A stretch of 64,000 nt of DNA from CALUOB01 sp944322305 (lineage in GTDB: Bacteria; Actinomycetota; Coriobacteriia; Coriobacteriales; Coriobacteriaceae): the NCBI GenBank assembly GCA_963931605.1, contig OZ007031.1:1860001-1924000 (forward strand). The letters are read 5' to 3'. Below, piece by piece: positions 17,236 to 24,924 of this stretch. A program made the translations under genes and the position numbers. The first letter of the stretch is position 1. Each line of letters begins with the position of its first letter. The notes beneath the pieces were generated by a model, which had not been told where the DNA came from, ran no database searches, and was given only the letters and a program-made list of their open reading frames with translations.

Positions 17236-18243
17236 TCAGAACCATTTGTCAAACAGCGCCATGAGAAATGCGAAGGACGAACGGGCGGCGTCGTTCCCCG
17301 AAAGGGTTTCGAGCGCATGGAGCATCTCGTTTTTGAGTTGCGCGATCCTGTCGCAAGCGCGCTCGCGGCTGGTGCCCTCTGGGACGATCTGGGAGTGCAG
17401 GTAGAGCATGGTCGCGATCTGCTGCAGGCGGGGGTTGCGCATCTTGGAGGTGCGCACGCGATGGGAGATTCCGGCATCGGCGAGTGCTTTTAGCACGAGC
17501 ACGTTGGCCTCGATCGGCCCTCTCGCGTGGGAGAACCCGTTTATTACATCAGAAGAATGTGCGCAGGCGTTCCTGACGAGCTGGGATTGGCGCAGCTGGT
17601 AGTGCTCCTCTCGCATGGCCGCGTCGTTCCAGCGGTTGGCGCAGAACAGGTAGAGGCTACTGAAGCTGCCGAAGGAGGCCATCTCGAGGTAGACCCACAG
17701 CGGCATGCTGTCGGGAAGGGTGTACTTGCGCGCGAGGTCGCCGCTGTAGGTGTCCCTCAGGAACCCTTTGATCTCGCCTAGGCGCCGGCGGCGGTCGTCG
17801 TGGTTGAGGGCGGCGAGGTAGTCGGAGACGATCGAGTAGCCGTCCTCGCCCTCGCGCTCGGTGACCTCGCGGACGAGCTTCACGCGGGCGAAGTGCTCCA
17901 CGTCGAGCGTCATGGGCAGCAGCGCGTAGCGCAGGGTTCGGTCGAGCGAGGCGAGGAGCTGCAAGTGCCCGAAGTCGAGCCCGACGTACTGGCCGTCGCG
18001 CGGGCCGCCGACGCGGCGCTCGAAGAGCGTGCGGTAGGCGTAGAGCTTGAAGAAGTAGGTGCGGTCGGTGAGGTAGGCCGCGGCCTCCTGCTCCGAGCAG
18101 AGGTCGAAGGTGACGCCCTTGCTCTTGAGCTTGGCGATCTGGGCGGGGACATCGAGCAGGGCCTTGGCGCGCCCGGCGTCGGGTTGCTGCGCTTGGATCT
18201 CGCTGCCGTCTTGCATCTGGTTCGTTTGTGGCTTGTCTTCCAC
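17236..18243 (-). CDS. Abi_2 (AbiF/AbiD-like) HEPN protein, abortive-infection defence
   Basis: 335 aa from GTG 18243, preceded by GGAGGCCTCAG. The family core is seen in YFFKLYAYRTLFE, then LDFGHLQLLASLDRTLRYALLPM, VEHFARVKLVREV and MPLWVYLEMASFGSFSSLY. The HEPN RNase motif RxxxxH is RNACAH at residues 224-229. Such proteins cleave RNA and block phage growth; AbiF-type members have been linked to antitoxin-like non-coding RNAs and to the ancestry of Cas13. It is oriented against the phage late genes and divergent from a serine recombinase, as expected for a lysogen-expressed moron excluding other phages. Confidence 0.85.
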   Translation of the reverse strand: MEDKPQTNQMQDGSEIQAQQPDAGRAKALLDVPAQIAKLKSKGVTFDLCSEQEAAAYLTDRTYFFKLYAYRTLFERRVGGPRDGQYVGLDFGHLQLLASLDRTLRYALLPMTLDVEHFARVKLVREVTEREGEDGYSIVSDYLAALNHDDRRRRLGEIKGFLRDTYSGDLARKYTLPDSMPLWVYLEMASFGSFSSLYLFCANRWNDAAMREEHYQLRQSQLVRNACAHSSDVINGFSHARGPIEANVLVLKALADAGISHRVRTSKMRNPRLQQIATMLYLHSQIVPEGTSRERACDRIAQLKNEMLHALETLSGNDAARSSFAFLMALFDKWF

Positions 18244-18270
18244 CTGAGGCCTCCGTTTCGCTACCGGCTC

Positions 18271-18276
18271 ATTCTA
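18271..18276 (-). promoter_or_regulatory. Extended -10 promoter candidate for abiF
   Basis: Minus-strand TGGTAGAAT gives an extended -10 (TGnTAGAAT) 28 nt upstream of the GTG start. No good -35 is visible. It fits constitutive lysogenic expression. Confidence 0.45.
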
Positions 18277-18408
18277 CCAGCGCGTTGGGAACCTGGGTAT
18301 GCCGGGCGGTTTGCGACCGGCTTTTACCGTTGCCGCATGGGGCACCGGCCAGCTTGCGCCCGCGCAGGTCGGGGCGGGTGGCACGCGGGCGGGAAAGGCG
18401 GGGTTTTG

Positions 18409-19014
18409 ATGGCGAGGACGTACGGGTACGCGCGGGTGTCGACGCGGGAGCAGAACCTGGACAGGCAGCTGGACGCGCTGGTGGGGTTCGGCGTCGGGCG
18501 GGAGGGCATCTTCGCGGACAGGGCGAGCGGCAAGGACTTCGAGCGGCCTGAGTGGCTGCGCATGAAGGAGGCGTTGCGCGCGGGCGACGTGCTGGTGGTG
18601 AAGAGCATCGATAGGTTCGGGCGCAGCTATGAGGAGATCATCGAGCAGTGGCGGGAGATCACCAAGGAGATCCGCGCGGACGTGGTGGTGCTGGATATGC
18701 CGCTTTTGGACACGCGCGAGGATAAGGGCGGGGTCACGGGCGCGCTCATATCGGACATCGTGCTGCAGCTGCTGTCCTACGTGGCGCAGGTGGAGCGCGA
18801 GAGCATCCACCAGCGGCAGGCCGAGGGCATCGCCGCGGCGCGGGCTCGCGGGGTGCGCTTCGGGCGGCCGGCGAAGAAGCGGCCGGGGACGTACGGGGCG
18901 ACGAGGGACGCCTACCTGGAGGGGCACATCACGCGCGCGGAGGCGGCGGGCAGGCTCAAGGTCTCCATATCCACGTTCGACAAATGGGTGCGCCAGGACC
19001 GCGAGGACGCCTGA
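18409..19014 (+). CDS. Serine recombinase (resolvase/invertase family)
   Basis: 201 aa. ATG 18409 follows GGGAAAGGCGGGG. The catalytic domain begins ARTYGYARVSTREQNLDRQ with nucleophile Ser 11, continues with the family Arg-rich DVLVVKSIDRFGRS, and has the long E helix VERESIHQRQAEGIAAA. A GRP hinge leads to a C-terminal helix-turn-helix (ITRAEAAGRLKVSISTFDKW). Small recombinases of this build resolve or invert DNA. It sits directly upstream of two palindromic crossover-like sites in inverted orientation in front of loaP, suggesting invertase function. Resolvase of an old transposon is the alternative. Confidence 0.9.
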   Translation: MARTYGYARVSTREQNLDRQLDALVGFGVGREGIFADRASGKDFERPEWLRMKEALRAGDVLVVKSIDRFGRSYEEIIEQWREITKEIRADVVVLDMPLLDTREDKGGVTGALISDIVLQLLSYVAQVERESIHQRQAEGIAAARARGVRFGRPAKKRPGTYGATRDAYLEGHITRAEAAGRLKVSISTFDKWVRQDREDA

Positions 19015-19071
19015 CGAGAAGAGGGTCCAGAGTTGCGTTTGCGCTGGTAAACGGCAGTTTTCCGGTGCGTC

Positions 19072-19215
19072 AAAAAGTACACCTTTTCATGTCCTTAAAA
19101 ACATGACGATTATACGGCATCACAGACAGATGCGGCGGAAAAATCCCCAGCTCGCACTTTCAAAACACACCCCCTGGCCTGCGAAAAGGCACCTGCGTTA
19201 AAAGGTGTACCTTTT
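19072..19215. promoter_or_regulatory. Candidate invertible promoter segment between two recombinase sites
   Basis: Site L 19072-19087 is AAAAAGT-AC-ACCTTTT; site R 19200-19215 is AAAAGGT-GT-ACCTTTT. R inverted matches L at 15 of 16 positions, including the asymmetric central dinucleotide AC. That is the geometry needed for serine-recombinase inversion. The 112-nt interior contains a perfect TATAAT on the minus strand (19109-19114, complement ATTATA), pointing away from loaP in this assembly, and a small hairpin CATGT/ACATG at 19088-19105. I could not find a good -35. Confidence 0.55.
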
Positions 19216-19255
19216 CGCGCTCGCTGCGCGGGCACCGCTTGGGAGGAGGGTCGGC

Positions 19256-19849
19256 ATGGCTTTGGCAACGGCGTCGCGTGCGCGTGCCCCGCGCATGGCC
19301 ATGGGCCTTCCGTGCGGCCGCCGCGTGCCCAAGGGGCGCGTGCGCTGGTACCCGCTGAAGGTGCGCGAGGGCTCGGAGGACTCCACGTGCGCGAAGCTTC
19401 TGCGCCTGCTGCCCCGCGACGTCCTCATGGACTGCTTCCCGCTCGTGAAGGAGCGCTGGTTCAAGCGCGCGGGAGTCTGGGAGCTGCAGCGGGCCACGGC
19501 CTACCGCGGCTACGCGTTCGCCGTGACGGCGGACCCTGCGGGTCTCTACAAGGCGCTCTCCAAGGTCGATGTGAACGCGGAGATCGCGGGCGCGGACGGG
19601 CGCGCCTGGATGCCGCTGGCGCCGGACGCCCAGGAGTGGTTCGAGCGCTGCATGGACGAGAGTCACGTGCTCCGCAGCTCCACGGCGGTGATCGTGGACG
19701 GGGTGCTGCACGTCCAGGAGGGGCCGCTCGTCGGGCAGGAGGAGCGGATAGGCAAGATCGACCGGCACCGCAGGCGCTGCGAGGTGGCGGTCGGCTGGGA
19801 CGGCGGGTTCACGGAGCAGATGCCGCTCGACGTGCCGTTCAAGAGCTAG
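19256..19849 (+). CDS. loaP: LoaP/NusG-family processive antiterminator
   Basis: 197 aa, ATG 19256 after GGGAGGAGGG. A NusG N-terminal domain starts at about residue 29 (RVRWYPLKVREGSEDSTCAK, then AYRGYAFAVTADP). A C-terminal KOW domain follows (about 145-185) with the LoaP-style GPLVGQEERIGKIDRHRRR. LoaP proteins are NusG paralogs that ride RNA polymerase through long polysaccharide or metabolite operons after recognising a leader hairpin. It is the first gene of the glycan operon, 19 nt from the next frame. The basic 28-residue extension is unusual. RfaH/UpxY are functional analogues elsewhere. Confidence 0.85.
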   Translation: MALATASRARAPRMAMGLPCGRRVPKGRVRWYPLKVREGSEDSTCAKLLRLLPRDVLMDCFPLVKERWFKRAGVWELQRATAYRGYAFAVTADPAGLYKALSKVDVNAEIAGADGRAWMPLAPDAQEWFERCMDESHVLRSSTAVIVDGVLHVQEGPLVGQEERIGKIDRHRRRCEVAVGWDGGFTEQMPLDVPFKS

Positions 19850-19868
19850 CGGGTGCGTGTCGGGATAC

Positions 19869-20762
19869 ATGAGCACACGGGTCGGTGTTTTGGAAGCGAT
19901 GGCTGAGGACATACGGAATCTCCCCGCGGATGCAGCGGGGGCGGGCGCTCATGCGCCTGGCAAGGACAACGGGATGGTCGGCGCGCCAACGGCGCGCTGT
20001 TGCGCTGTGGAGGGCGAATGCGCCCAGCATGGCGAGAGGCAGACCCATGGGGACTGGATCGCCTGCGACTGCAGCGACGCCGAGGCGACGGAGGTGCTCC
20101 GTCATGCCGACTCCGGTGTGAGGCCCGATCTGTCCCGCCATGGCTACCGCTTCGTCAAGCGCGCGTTCGACATCGTCGCCTCCGGCGCCGCCATCGCCCT
20201 GATGCTCGTTCCCGGAGCTGTCCTCTCCGCCGTCATCTTCGCCAAGTCGCCCGGCGCGGGGCCGTTCTACTCGCAGGTGCGCGTGGGCAGGCTTCGCAAA
20301 GACGGCTCGTTCCGCTTGTTCCGCATGTGGAAGTTCCGCTCCATGGTTCCGCATGCCGACGAGATGCTCGACGAGCTCAAAGAGCGTAACGAGGCGGACG
20401 GCCCCCTCTTCAAGATCAAGGACGACCCGAGGATCATCCCCGGAGTCGGAGGCTTCATACGCAAGCACAGCATAGACGAGCTGCCCCAGCTCCTAAACGT
20501 GTTCGCCGGGCAGATGACGCTCATCGGGCCGCGCCCGGCGCTGCCCCGCGAGGTCATGCAGTACGACGACCGCGCCATGGAGCGCCTGTCGGTCAAGCCC
20601 GGCTGCGGCGGGGCCTGGCAGGCTGGCGAGCGCTCGGACTCCACGTTCGAGGGCATGGTCGACGCCGACCTCGAGTACATCGAGAAGAGCTCATTCAGGC
20701 ACGACCTCGCGCTCATCTTCGGGACGCTGCGATCCATGCTCGACGGGAAGGGGGCGTACTGA
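19869..20762 (+). CDS. Initiating sugar transferase (polyprenyl glycosylphosphotransferase)
   Basis: Up to 297 aa; the start is uncertain. Homology begins near residue 95 (YRFVKRAFDIVASGAAIALML), with one membrane segment, then the hallmark catalytic part: FYSQVRVGRLRKDGSFRLF, MWKFRSM, DPRIIPGVGGFIRKHSIDELPQL, IGPRPALPRE and VKPGCGGAWQAGERS. WbaP/PglC-type enzymes put the first sugar phosphate on undecaprenyl phosphate at the inner membrane face and so commit the pathway. The stop overlaps the next start by one base. The first 80-90 codons look unlike the family and carry strong hairpins. Confidence 0.88.
   Translation: MSTRVGVLEAMAEDIRNLPADAAGAGAHAPGKDNGMVGAPTARCCAVEGECAQHGERQTHGDWIACDCSDAEATEVLRHADSGVRPDLSRHGYRFVKRAFDIVASGAAIALMLVPGAVLSAVIFAKSPGAGPFYSQVRVGRLRKDGSFRLFRMWKFRSMVPHADEMLDELKERNEADGPLFKIKDDPRIIPGVGGFIRKHSIDELPQLLNVFAGQMTLIGPRPALPREVMQYDDRAMERLSVKPGCGGAWQAGERSDSTFEGMVDADLEYIEKSSFRHDLALIFGTLRSMLDGKGAY
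19922..20103 (+). promoter_or_regulatory. Cluster of perfect hairpins, possible LoaP target leader
   Basis: Four stem-loops lie between loaP and the transferase core: CCCCGC/GCGGGG (19922-19940), GGCGC/GCGCC (19944-19957), GCGCGCC/GGCGCGC (19981-19997) and GACGGAG/CTCCGTC (20087-20103). LoaP needs a hairpin in the leader RNA. The region overlaps the weakly conserved N-terminus of the next frame, so part of it may be untranslated. In GC-rich DNA some short stems arise by chance. Confidence 0.4.
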
Positions 20763-21229
20763 TGGATCTCTCCAAGGCCAAGGTGTGCATCCCGACCTCG
20801 AGCGGGGGGCACCTCACGCACATGCGCATGCTCATGCCGGTGCTCGAGAAGGCGGCGGACCGCTTCTGGGTGACCTTCGACAAAGAAGACGCGAACAGCG
20901 CGCTCGAGGGCGAGCGCGTCTACCACTGCCACTTCCCCACGAACAGGAACGTGAGGAACACCGTCAGGAACACGCTGCTGGCGATACGGGTGCTGCGCCG
21001 CGAGCGCCCCGACCTCATAGTGTCATCGGGTGCGGCGATAGCCGTTCCGTTCTTCATCGTGGGCAGGCTCATGGGCGCCAAGACGGTCTATGTCGAGGTC
21101 TTCGACCGCGTGGACGCGCCTACGCTCACCGGCAGGCTCGTCCGCCGCTTCACCGACCTGTTCGTCGTCCAGTGGCCGGAGATGACCCGGGTGTACCCGG
21201 GCTCGGTAGACCTCGGATCGATCTTCTAG
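20762..21229 (+). CDS. Alg14-like glycosyltransferase membrane subunit
   Basis: 155 aa. The N-terminal VCIPTSSGGHLTHM matches the Alg14/PssD motif (SSGGH), with FIVGRLMGAKTVYVEVFDR and LFVVQWPEM later. Alg14 anchors and activates the catalytic Alg13-like partner encoded next, together adding the second sugar to the lipid-linked acceptor. Translationally coupled to the preceding gene. Confidence 0.88.
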   Translation: MDLSKAKVCIPTSSGGHLTHMRMLMPVLEKAADRFWVTFDKEDANSALEGERVYHCHFPTNRNVRNTVRNTLLAIRVLRRERPDLIVSSGAAIAVPFFIVGRLMGAKTVYVEVFDRVDAPTLTGRLVRRFTDLFVVQWPEMTRVYPGSVDLGSIF

Positions 21230-21244
21230 GGAGGTACGGGACGG

Positions 21245-21739
21245 ATGATCTTCGTGACCGTGGGCACCCACGAGCAGCCCTTCGACCGCCTCGTGAGGGC
21301 GGTGGACGGGCTCGTGGCGGATGGGACACTCGACGAGCCCGTCTTCGTCCAGACGGGCTACTGCACATACGAGCCGAAGCACTGCGAGTGGCAGCGCTTC
21401 GTGCCAGCTACAGAGATGAGGGCCCGCATGGAGGCTGCCGACGTCGTGGTCACCCACGGCGGCCCCTCCTCCTTCATCGAGGCTATGGCGGCGGGAAGGG
21501 TGCCCGTGGTGGTGCCGCGCCGCGCGGATTTCGGTGAGCACGTCAACGACCACCAGACAGATTTCGTCCGCAAGGTGGCCGAGCGCAAGGGCGGAATCGT
21601 GCCGGTATTCGATATGGCGAATCTCGCTTCGGCAATCGAGGAGGCACGTCGGATTACGGCGGACAGCGCTGGGTTCGAAAGCCACAATGCTGGTTTCTGT
21701 CGCGAACTTGAGCTGATGATAGAAAGGTTGCAGGGATGA
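21245..21739 (+). CDS. Alg13-like glycosyltransferase catalytic subunit (GT28 C-domain)
   Basis: 164 aa, beginning MIFVTVGTHEQPFDRLVRAVD, the Alg13/PssE start, with the nucleotide-sugar-binding VVTHGGPSSFIEAMAAGRVPVVVPR. It works with the Alg14-like subunit to transfer a UDP-activated sugar, probably glucose, galactose or GlcNAc, to the polyprenyl-linked primer. GGGAGGTACGGG precedes ATG 21245. From its last codons onward the operon becomes clearly AT-richer, suggesting a mosaic origin. Confidence 0.88.
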   Translation: MIFVTVGTHEQPFDRLVRAVDGLVADGTLDEPVFVQTGYCTYEPKHCEWQRFVPATEMRARMEAADVVVTHGGPSSFIEAMAAGRVPVVVPRRADFGEHVNDHQTDFVRKVAERKGGIVPVFDMANLASAIEEARRITADSAGFESHNAGFCRELELMIERLQG

Positions 21740-22458
21740 TTCCCAAGACTATCCATTACATATGGTTCGGAGGCAATCCTCTCACCCCGCTTGCGGAGAG
21801 ATGCATCGCATCGTGGAGGGAGTTCTGCCCCGACTACGAGATCGTCCGTTGGGACGAATCGAACTTCGACGACGGAGGCAACCGTTATTTCCGGGAAGCT
21901 CTTGCAGCGAAGAAATGGGCTTTTGCGAGCGATTTTGCCCGACTTAAGATTCTCGTGGAAGAAGGTGGCATCTACATGGATACGGATGTCCAGGTTCTCA
22001 AGCCCCTTGATCGGTTTCTTTCCGAAGAAGCCTTTTCGGGATTCGAGACAGAGTCTCGAATCCCGACAGGCCTTATGGCCTGTCGAGATTCTTTCCCGCT
22101 CTTTGAGCAGCTTCTGGATGACTACAAAGATAGAAGATTTATCAAGTCAAATGGGCAACCAGATCTGACGACAAACGTAACCCTAATTACCCAGGCATGC
22201 TTAGAGAGAGGCCTGTTACTCAACGGAAAGAAACAGACCATCGAGGGCTTCACGCTTTATCCCAAAGACTGGTTCTGCCCCAAAGATTGGTTAACGAAAG
22301 AGGTAAATCTTACGGACAACTCCCATACCATCCATCATTTCGACGGCTCTTGGGCGGGAAGCGGAACGAAGGCAAAACATGCATTCATGCGTATTCTGGG
22401 ACCAAGGGGCGTTGCTCTTTTTAAACGAGTAAAACATCTATATAAAGGTAATAATTAA
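21736..22458 (+). CDS. GT32-type glycosyltransferase (OCH1/capsular transferase)
   Basis: 240 aa, starting MIPKTIHYIWFGGNPLTP, the GT32 signature. The DxD motif is in GGIYMDTDVQVLKPLD (Asp 82 and Asp 84), and HHFDGSW near the C-terminus is the conserved late His region. It adds a sugar to the growing repeat unit on the cytoplasmic face. Overlaps the previous gene by 4 nt and the next by 1 nt. Sugar donor not determinable. Confidence 0.87.
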   Translation: MIPKTIHYIWFGGNPLTPLAERCIASWREFCPDYEIVRWDESNFDDGGNRYFREALAAKKWAFASDFARLKILVEEGGIYMDTDVQVLKPLDRFLSEEAFSGFETESRIPTGLMACRDSFPLFEQLLDDYKDRRFIKSNGQPDLTTNVTLITQACLERGLLLNGKKQTIEGFTLYPKDWFCPKDWLTKEVNLTDNSHTIHHFDGSWAGSGTKAKHAFMRILGPRGVALFKRVKHLYKGNN

Positions 22459-23609
22459 TGGGCAGAGCGATGAAAGTCATAGTAATAAGGTGGGGAACGA
22501 TGGAGTCCCTGCCTCCTGCATCCTCCCTCGTGCGAGCGCTTGTACGTCTTGGCCATGAGGTTACGCTGTTGTGCAACCATTTACCCGGTGGCTCCATAGC
22601 AGACTTGGGTCAGGCGCGCACGATTGATCTTGGGGAATACCCGGCAGTTGGCTCTTCGAACCATTTGGCAAAGAGGGCCGAATCCCTTTTGGTTCTCAGG
22701 AAGAGCCTAAAGAAGTGCGTCGACTCCGCAGATATAGTTTGGACCACCTCGGATAACAGCGCCGTCTACTGTCTAGATATCATACCTCCCGAAAAGCATG
22801 TCCTCCAACTAGCTGAGCTTGTCGAATACATCCCCCTTATCGGATCGGCATCACTTTTCAAATCTAAGCGTTTTATCAAGCAGGCGCGTCTCGCTAAGCA
22901 GGTTGTGGTTCCTGAGATTAACAGGGCTTTCATTCAGAAAGCATGGTGGAATCTTCCTAAAACGCCTGCAGTCTTGCCAAACAAGCCATGGATGGATTGC
23001 CTTGAGCCTTGTGATCCTTCTGAGGAACCAGGGTTCATTGCAGTTTTGGATAGACTCTCTACTGAAGGAAAAAAGGTGGTGCTTTACCAAGGTGGCTTTA
23101 CAGAAGATCGTGATTTAGAAACATATTGCAAGGCTATTGAGCTGCTTGGGCGGGAATATGCATTCTGCCTAATGGGTCCTTCGAACGATTATCAGCTGAG
23201 GCTTTGCGAGGCCTATGAGCAGACTATCTACCTGGGGTGCTATGAGGCGCCCAGACACTTATATGCTGGCTTGTACGCAGATGTAGGCATCCTGCCCTAT
23301 AAATCTAATCCTGGAAAAGTAGCGCATCTGTCGCCGTTAAACTCTCTATTCTGCGCCCCCAACAAACTATGGGAATATGCATTAGTTGGTCTTCCAATGG
23401 TTGGAAATAATCTTCCTGGATTAAGAAGCGTCATTGAACGGAACGGCCTTGGCTGTGTAGCTGTTGAAGGGGATCCTGGAAGTGTTGCGGGGGCAATTGC
23501 TGCAACGTGTGAAGAGCGAGAGCGTTTTTCCGCGCGCTGCAGCAAGTTCTACGGCAGTGTCGACATCGTTCACATCATTGATCAAATTCTTGCCGCGAAC
23601 GTCGCATAG
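22458..23609 (+). CDS. GT4-like (GT-B fold) glycosyltransferase
   Basis: 383 aa; MGRAMKVIVIRWGTM may start at the internal Met at residue 5. The N-terminal half has the GT-B acceptor pattern, including LVRALVRLGHEVTLLC. The C-terminal half has KVVLYQGGFTEDRDLETYC, ADVGILPYKSN and the donor-site region NKLWEYALVGLPMVGNN. It probably adds one residue of the repeat unit. Clearly AT-richer than the flanking phage genes, consistent with transfer from another host. Confidence 0.82.
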   Translation: MGRAMKVIVIRWGTMESLPPASSLVRALVRLGHEVTLLCNHLPGGSIADLGQARTIDLGEYPAVGSSNHLAKRAESLLVLRKSLKKCVDSADIVWTTSDNSAVYCLDIIPPEKHVLQLAELVEYIPLIGSASLFKSKRFIKQARLAKQVVVPEINRAFIQKAWWNLPKTPAVLPNKPWMDCLEPCDPSEEPGFIAVLDRLSTEGKKVVLYQGGFTEDRDLETYCKAIELLGREYAFCLMGPSNDYQLRLCEAYEQTIYLGCYEAPRHLYAGLYADVGILPYKSNPGKVAHLSPLNSLFCAPNKLWEYALVGLPMVGNNLPGLRSVIERNGLGCVAVEGDPGSVAGAIAATCEERERFSARCSKFYGSVDIVHIIDQILAANVA

Positions 23610-23615
23610 AAAAAG

Positions 23616-24908
23616 GTGATGAGTGCTGTGCTCTATTCTACGACGGGCTCAAATCGAAAAATCAACACCTCCATTGCGGTGACGATAGCAAACGCCAATG
23701 TTTATCAAACACTGTTCATTGCCTCTTATGCCACGTGGTTGATTTCTCAATTGTTTGCGGGGTCATTCCTGGGAGTTCGTTTGGGTGCTGTAAACACCCT
23801 GTTACATTATGGCGGCTTTCTTGGTGCTGCTTTCAGTTACTTGACTGCGGGCAAGTGGCATGCGGGGGAACTTGCGGCCTTTAGCCTGACATTCGTACTA
23901 AGCTTGAACGCGGCATTTATAGGTGTGAGCAATCTTCTTGAAACCATTTTACTTGTGTACTGCGGCAGGCGGTTGGATTTCAGAAAGATTGCGTGGACAT
24001 CGTTAATAGTTTCGGCCTCGGCTTTGTTTGTCGTTGTTGCCGCCTCGCAGTTGCGCATCATTGAAAATTATATCTCTGCTTCGGAATATGGTAGGACACG
24101 TGAATACCTTGGCTTTTTATATGCACTCCAGCCTGCTCAGATTCTATTCAATATAACTTGTTTGGCATGCTATTTATGGAAAGGTCGCATGGGGCTGGGG
24201 CTTGGCTCCCTTCTCATTCTGTGCAATGTTTTGATGTATCAAGCAACAGATTCAAGACTGTCAGCTGGCATTGCAATACTGGTTGTCGGGTGCACACTTT
24301 TATTGAGGATTTCTCCCATAGCACATGCGATGAAAGCTGTCCTAGGGATTATCGCGCCGATCTCCTATATCGCCTGTTTCGTGATTAGCTGGGTTATTAC
24401 TGTTGGGTATAACCGCTTGGACGGTTTCTATGCGAATTTAAATTATATTCTGGGAAATAGGCTATTTTGGGGTCAGCTTGCACTCGACAATTATGGTACG
24501 GGGTTATTCGGGCAAAGAATAGAATTCATTGGAAGCGGTCTTACTGCTGAAGGCCGCTTGGCGGATGTCGGATCTTATAATTATGTGGACATGCTGTTTA
24601 TCAAATTGCCTATCGAATATGGTTGGCTCTTCACCATTGTAACAATCGTCTTAATATCGTATATAGCGCTACTGGCCATTAGGAGCAAGGACTACTCACT
24701 CGCTATCGTTTTAACCGCGATTGCAGCTCATTGCCTTATCGACGATTTGGCGATTCAGCTTCAGTTTAATTCATTCTTATTTCTTGCTGGCGTTGCATGT
24801 TTGCGAAGTGGCAAGAGCAAGCCGCTCGACAGCAATTCCGTAGACAACAACGCACTCAAAGGCCCGCAATTTGGCAAGGGCGTTGAGGTTGACGCAAAAC
24901 TTAAATAA
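23616..24908 (+). CDS. Polysaccharide polymerase, Wzy-like
   Basis: 430 aa with about 10-12 hydrophobic segments and a large non-membrane loop near residues 270-330 (YNRLDGFYANLNYILGNRLFWGQLALDNYG), the architecture of O-antigen/capsule polymerases. Such proteins show almost no sequence conservation, so the call rests on topology, loop position and context between glycosyltransferases and the flippase. It would join flipped repeat units outside the membrane. Start ambiguous between 23616 and 23619 (tandem Met). Confidence 0.78.
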   Translation: MMSAVLYSTTGSNRKINTSIAVTIANANVYQTLFIASYATWLISQLFAGSFLGVRLGAVNTLLHYGGFLGAAFSYLTAGKWHAGELAAFSLTFVLSLNAAFIGVSNLLETILLVYCGRRLDFRKIAWTSLIVSASALFVVVAASQLRIIENYISASEYGRTREYLGFLYALQPAQILFNITCLACYLWKGRMGLGLGSLLILCNVLMYQATDSRLSAGIAILVVGCTLLLRISPIAHAMKAVLGIIAPISYIACFVISWVITVGYNRLDGFYANLNYILGNRLFWGQLALDNYGTGLFGQRIEFIGSGLTAEGRLADVGSYNYVDMLFIKLPIEYGWLFTIVTIVLISYIALLAIRSKDYSLAIVLTAIAAHCLIDDLAIQLQFNSFLFLAGVACLRSGKSKPLDSNSVDNNALKGPQFGKGVEVDAKLK

Positions 24909-24924
24909 TGTGATAGGAGCCCTG

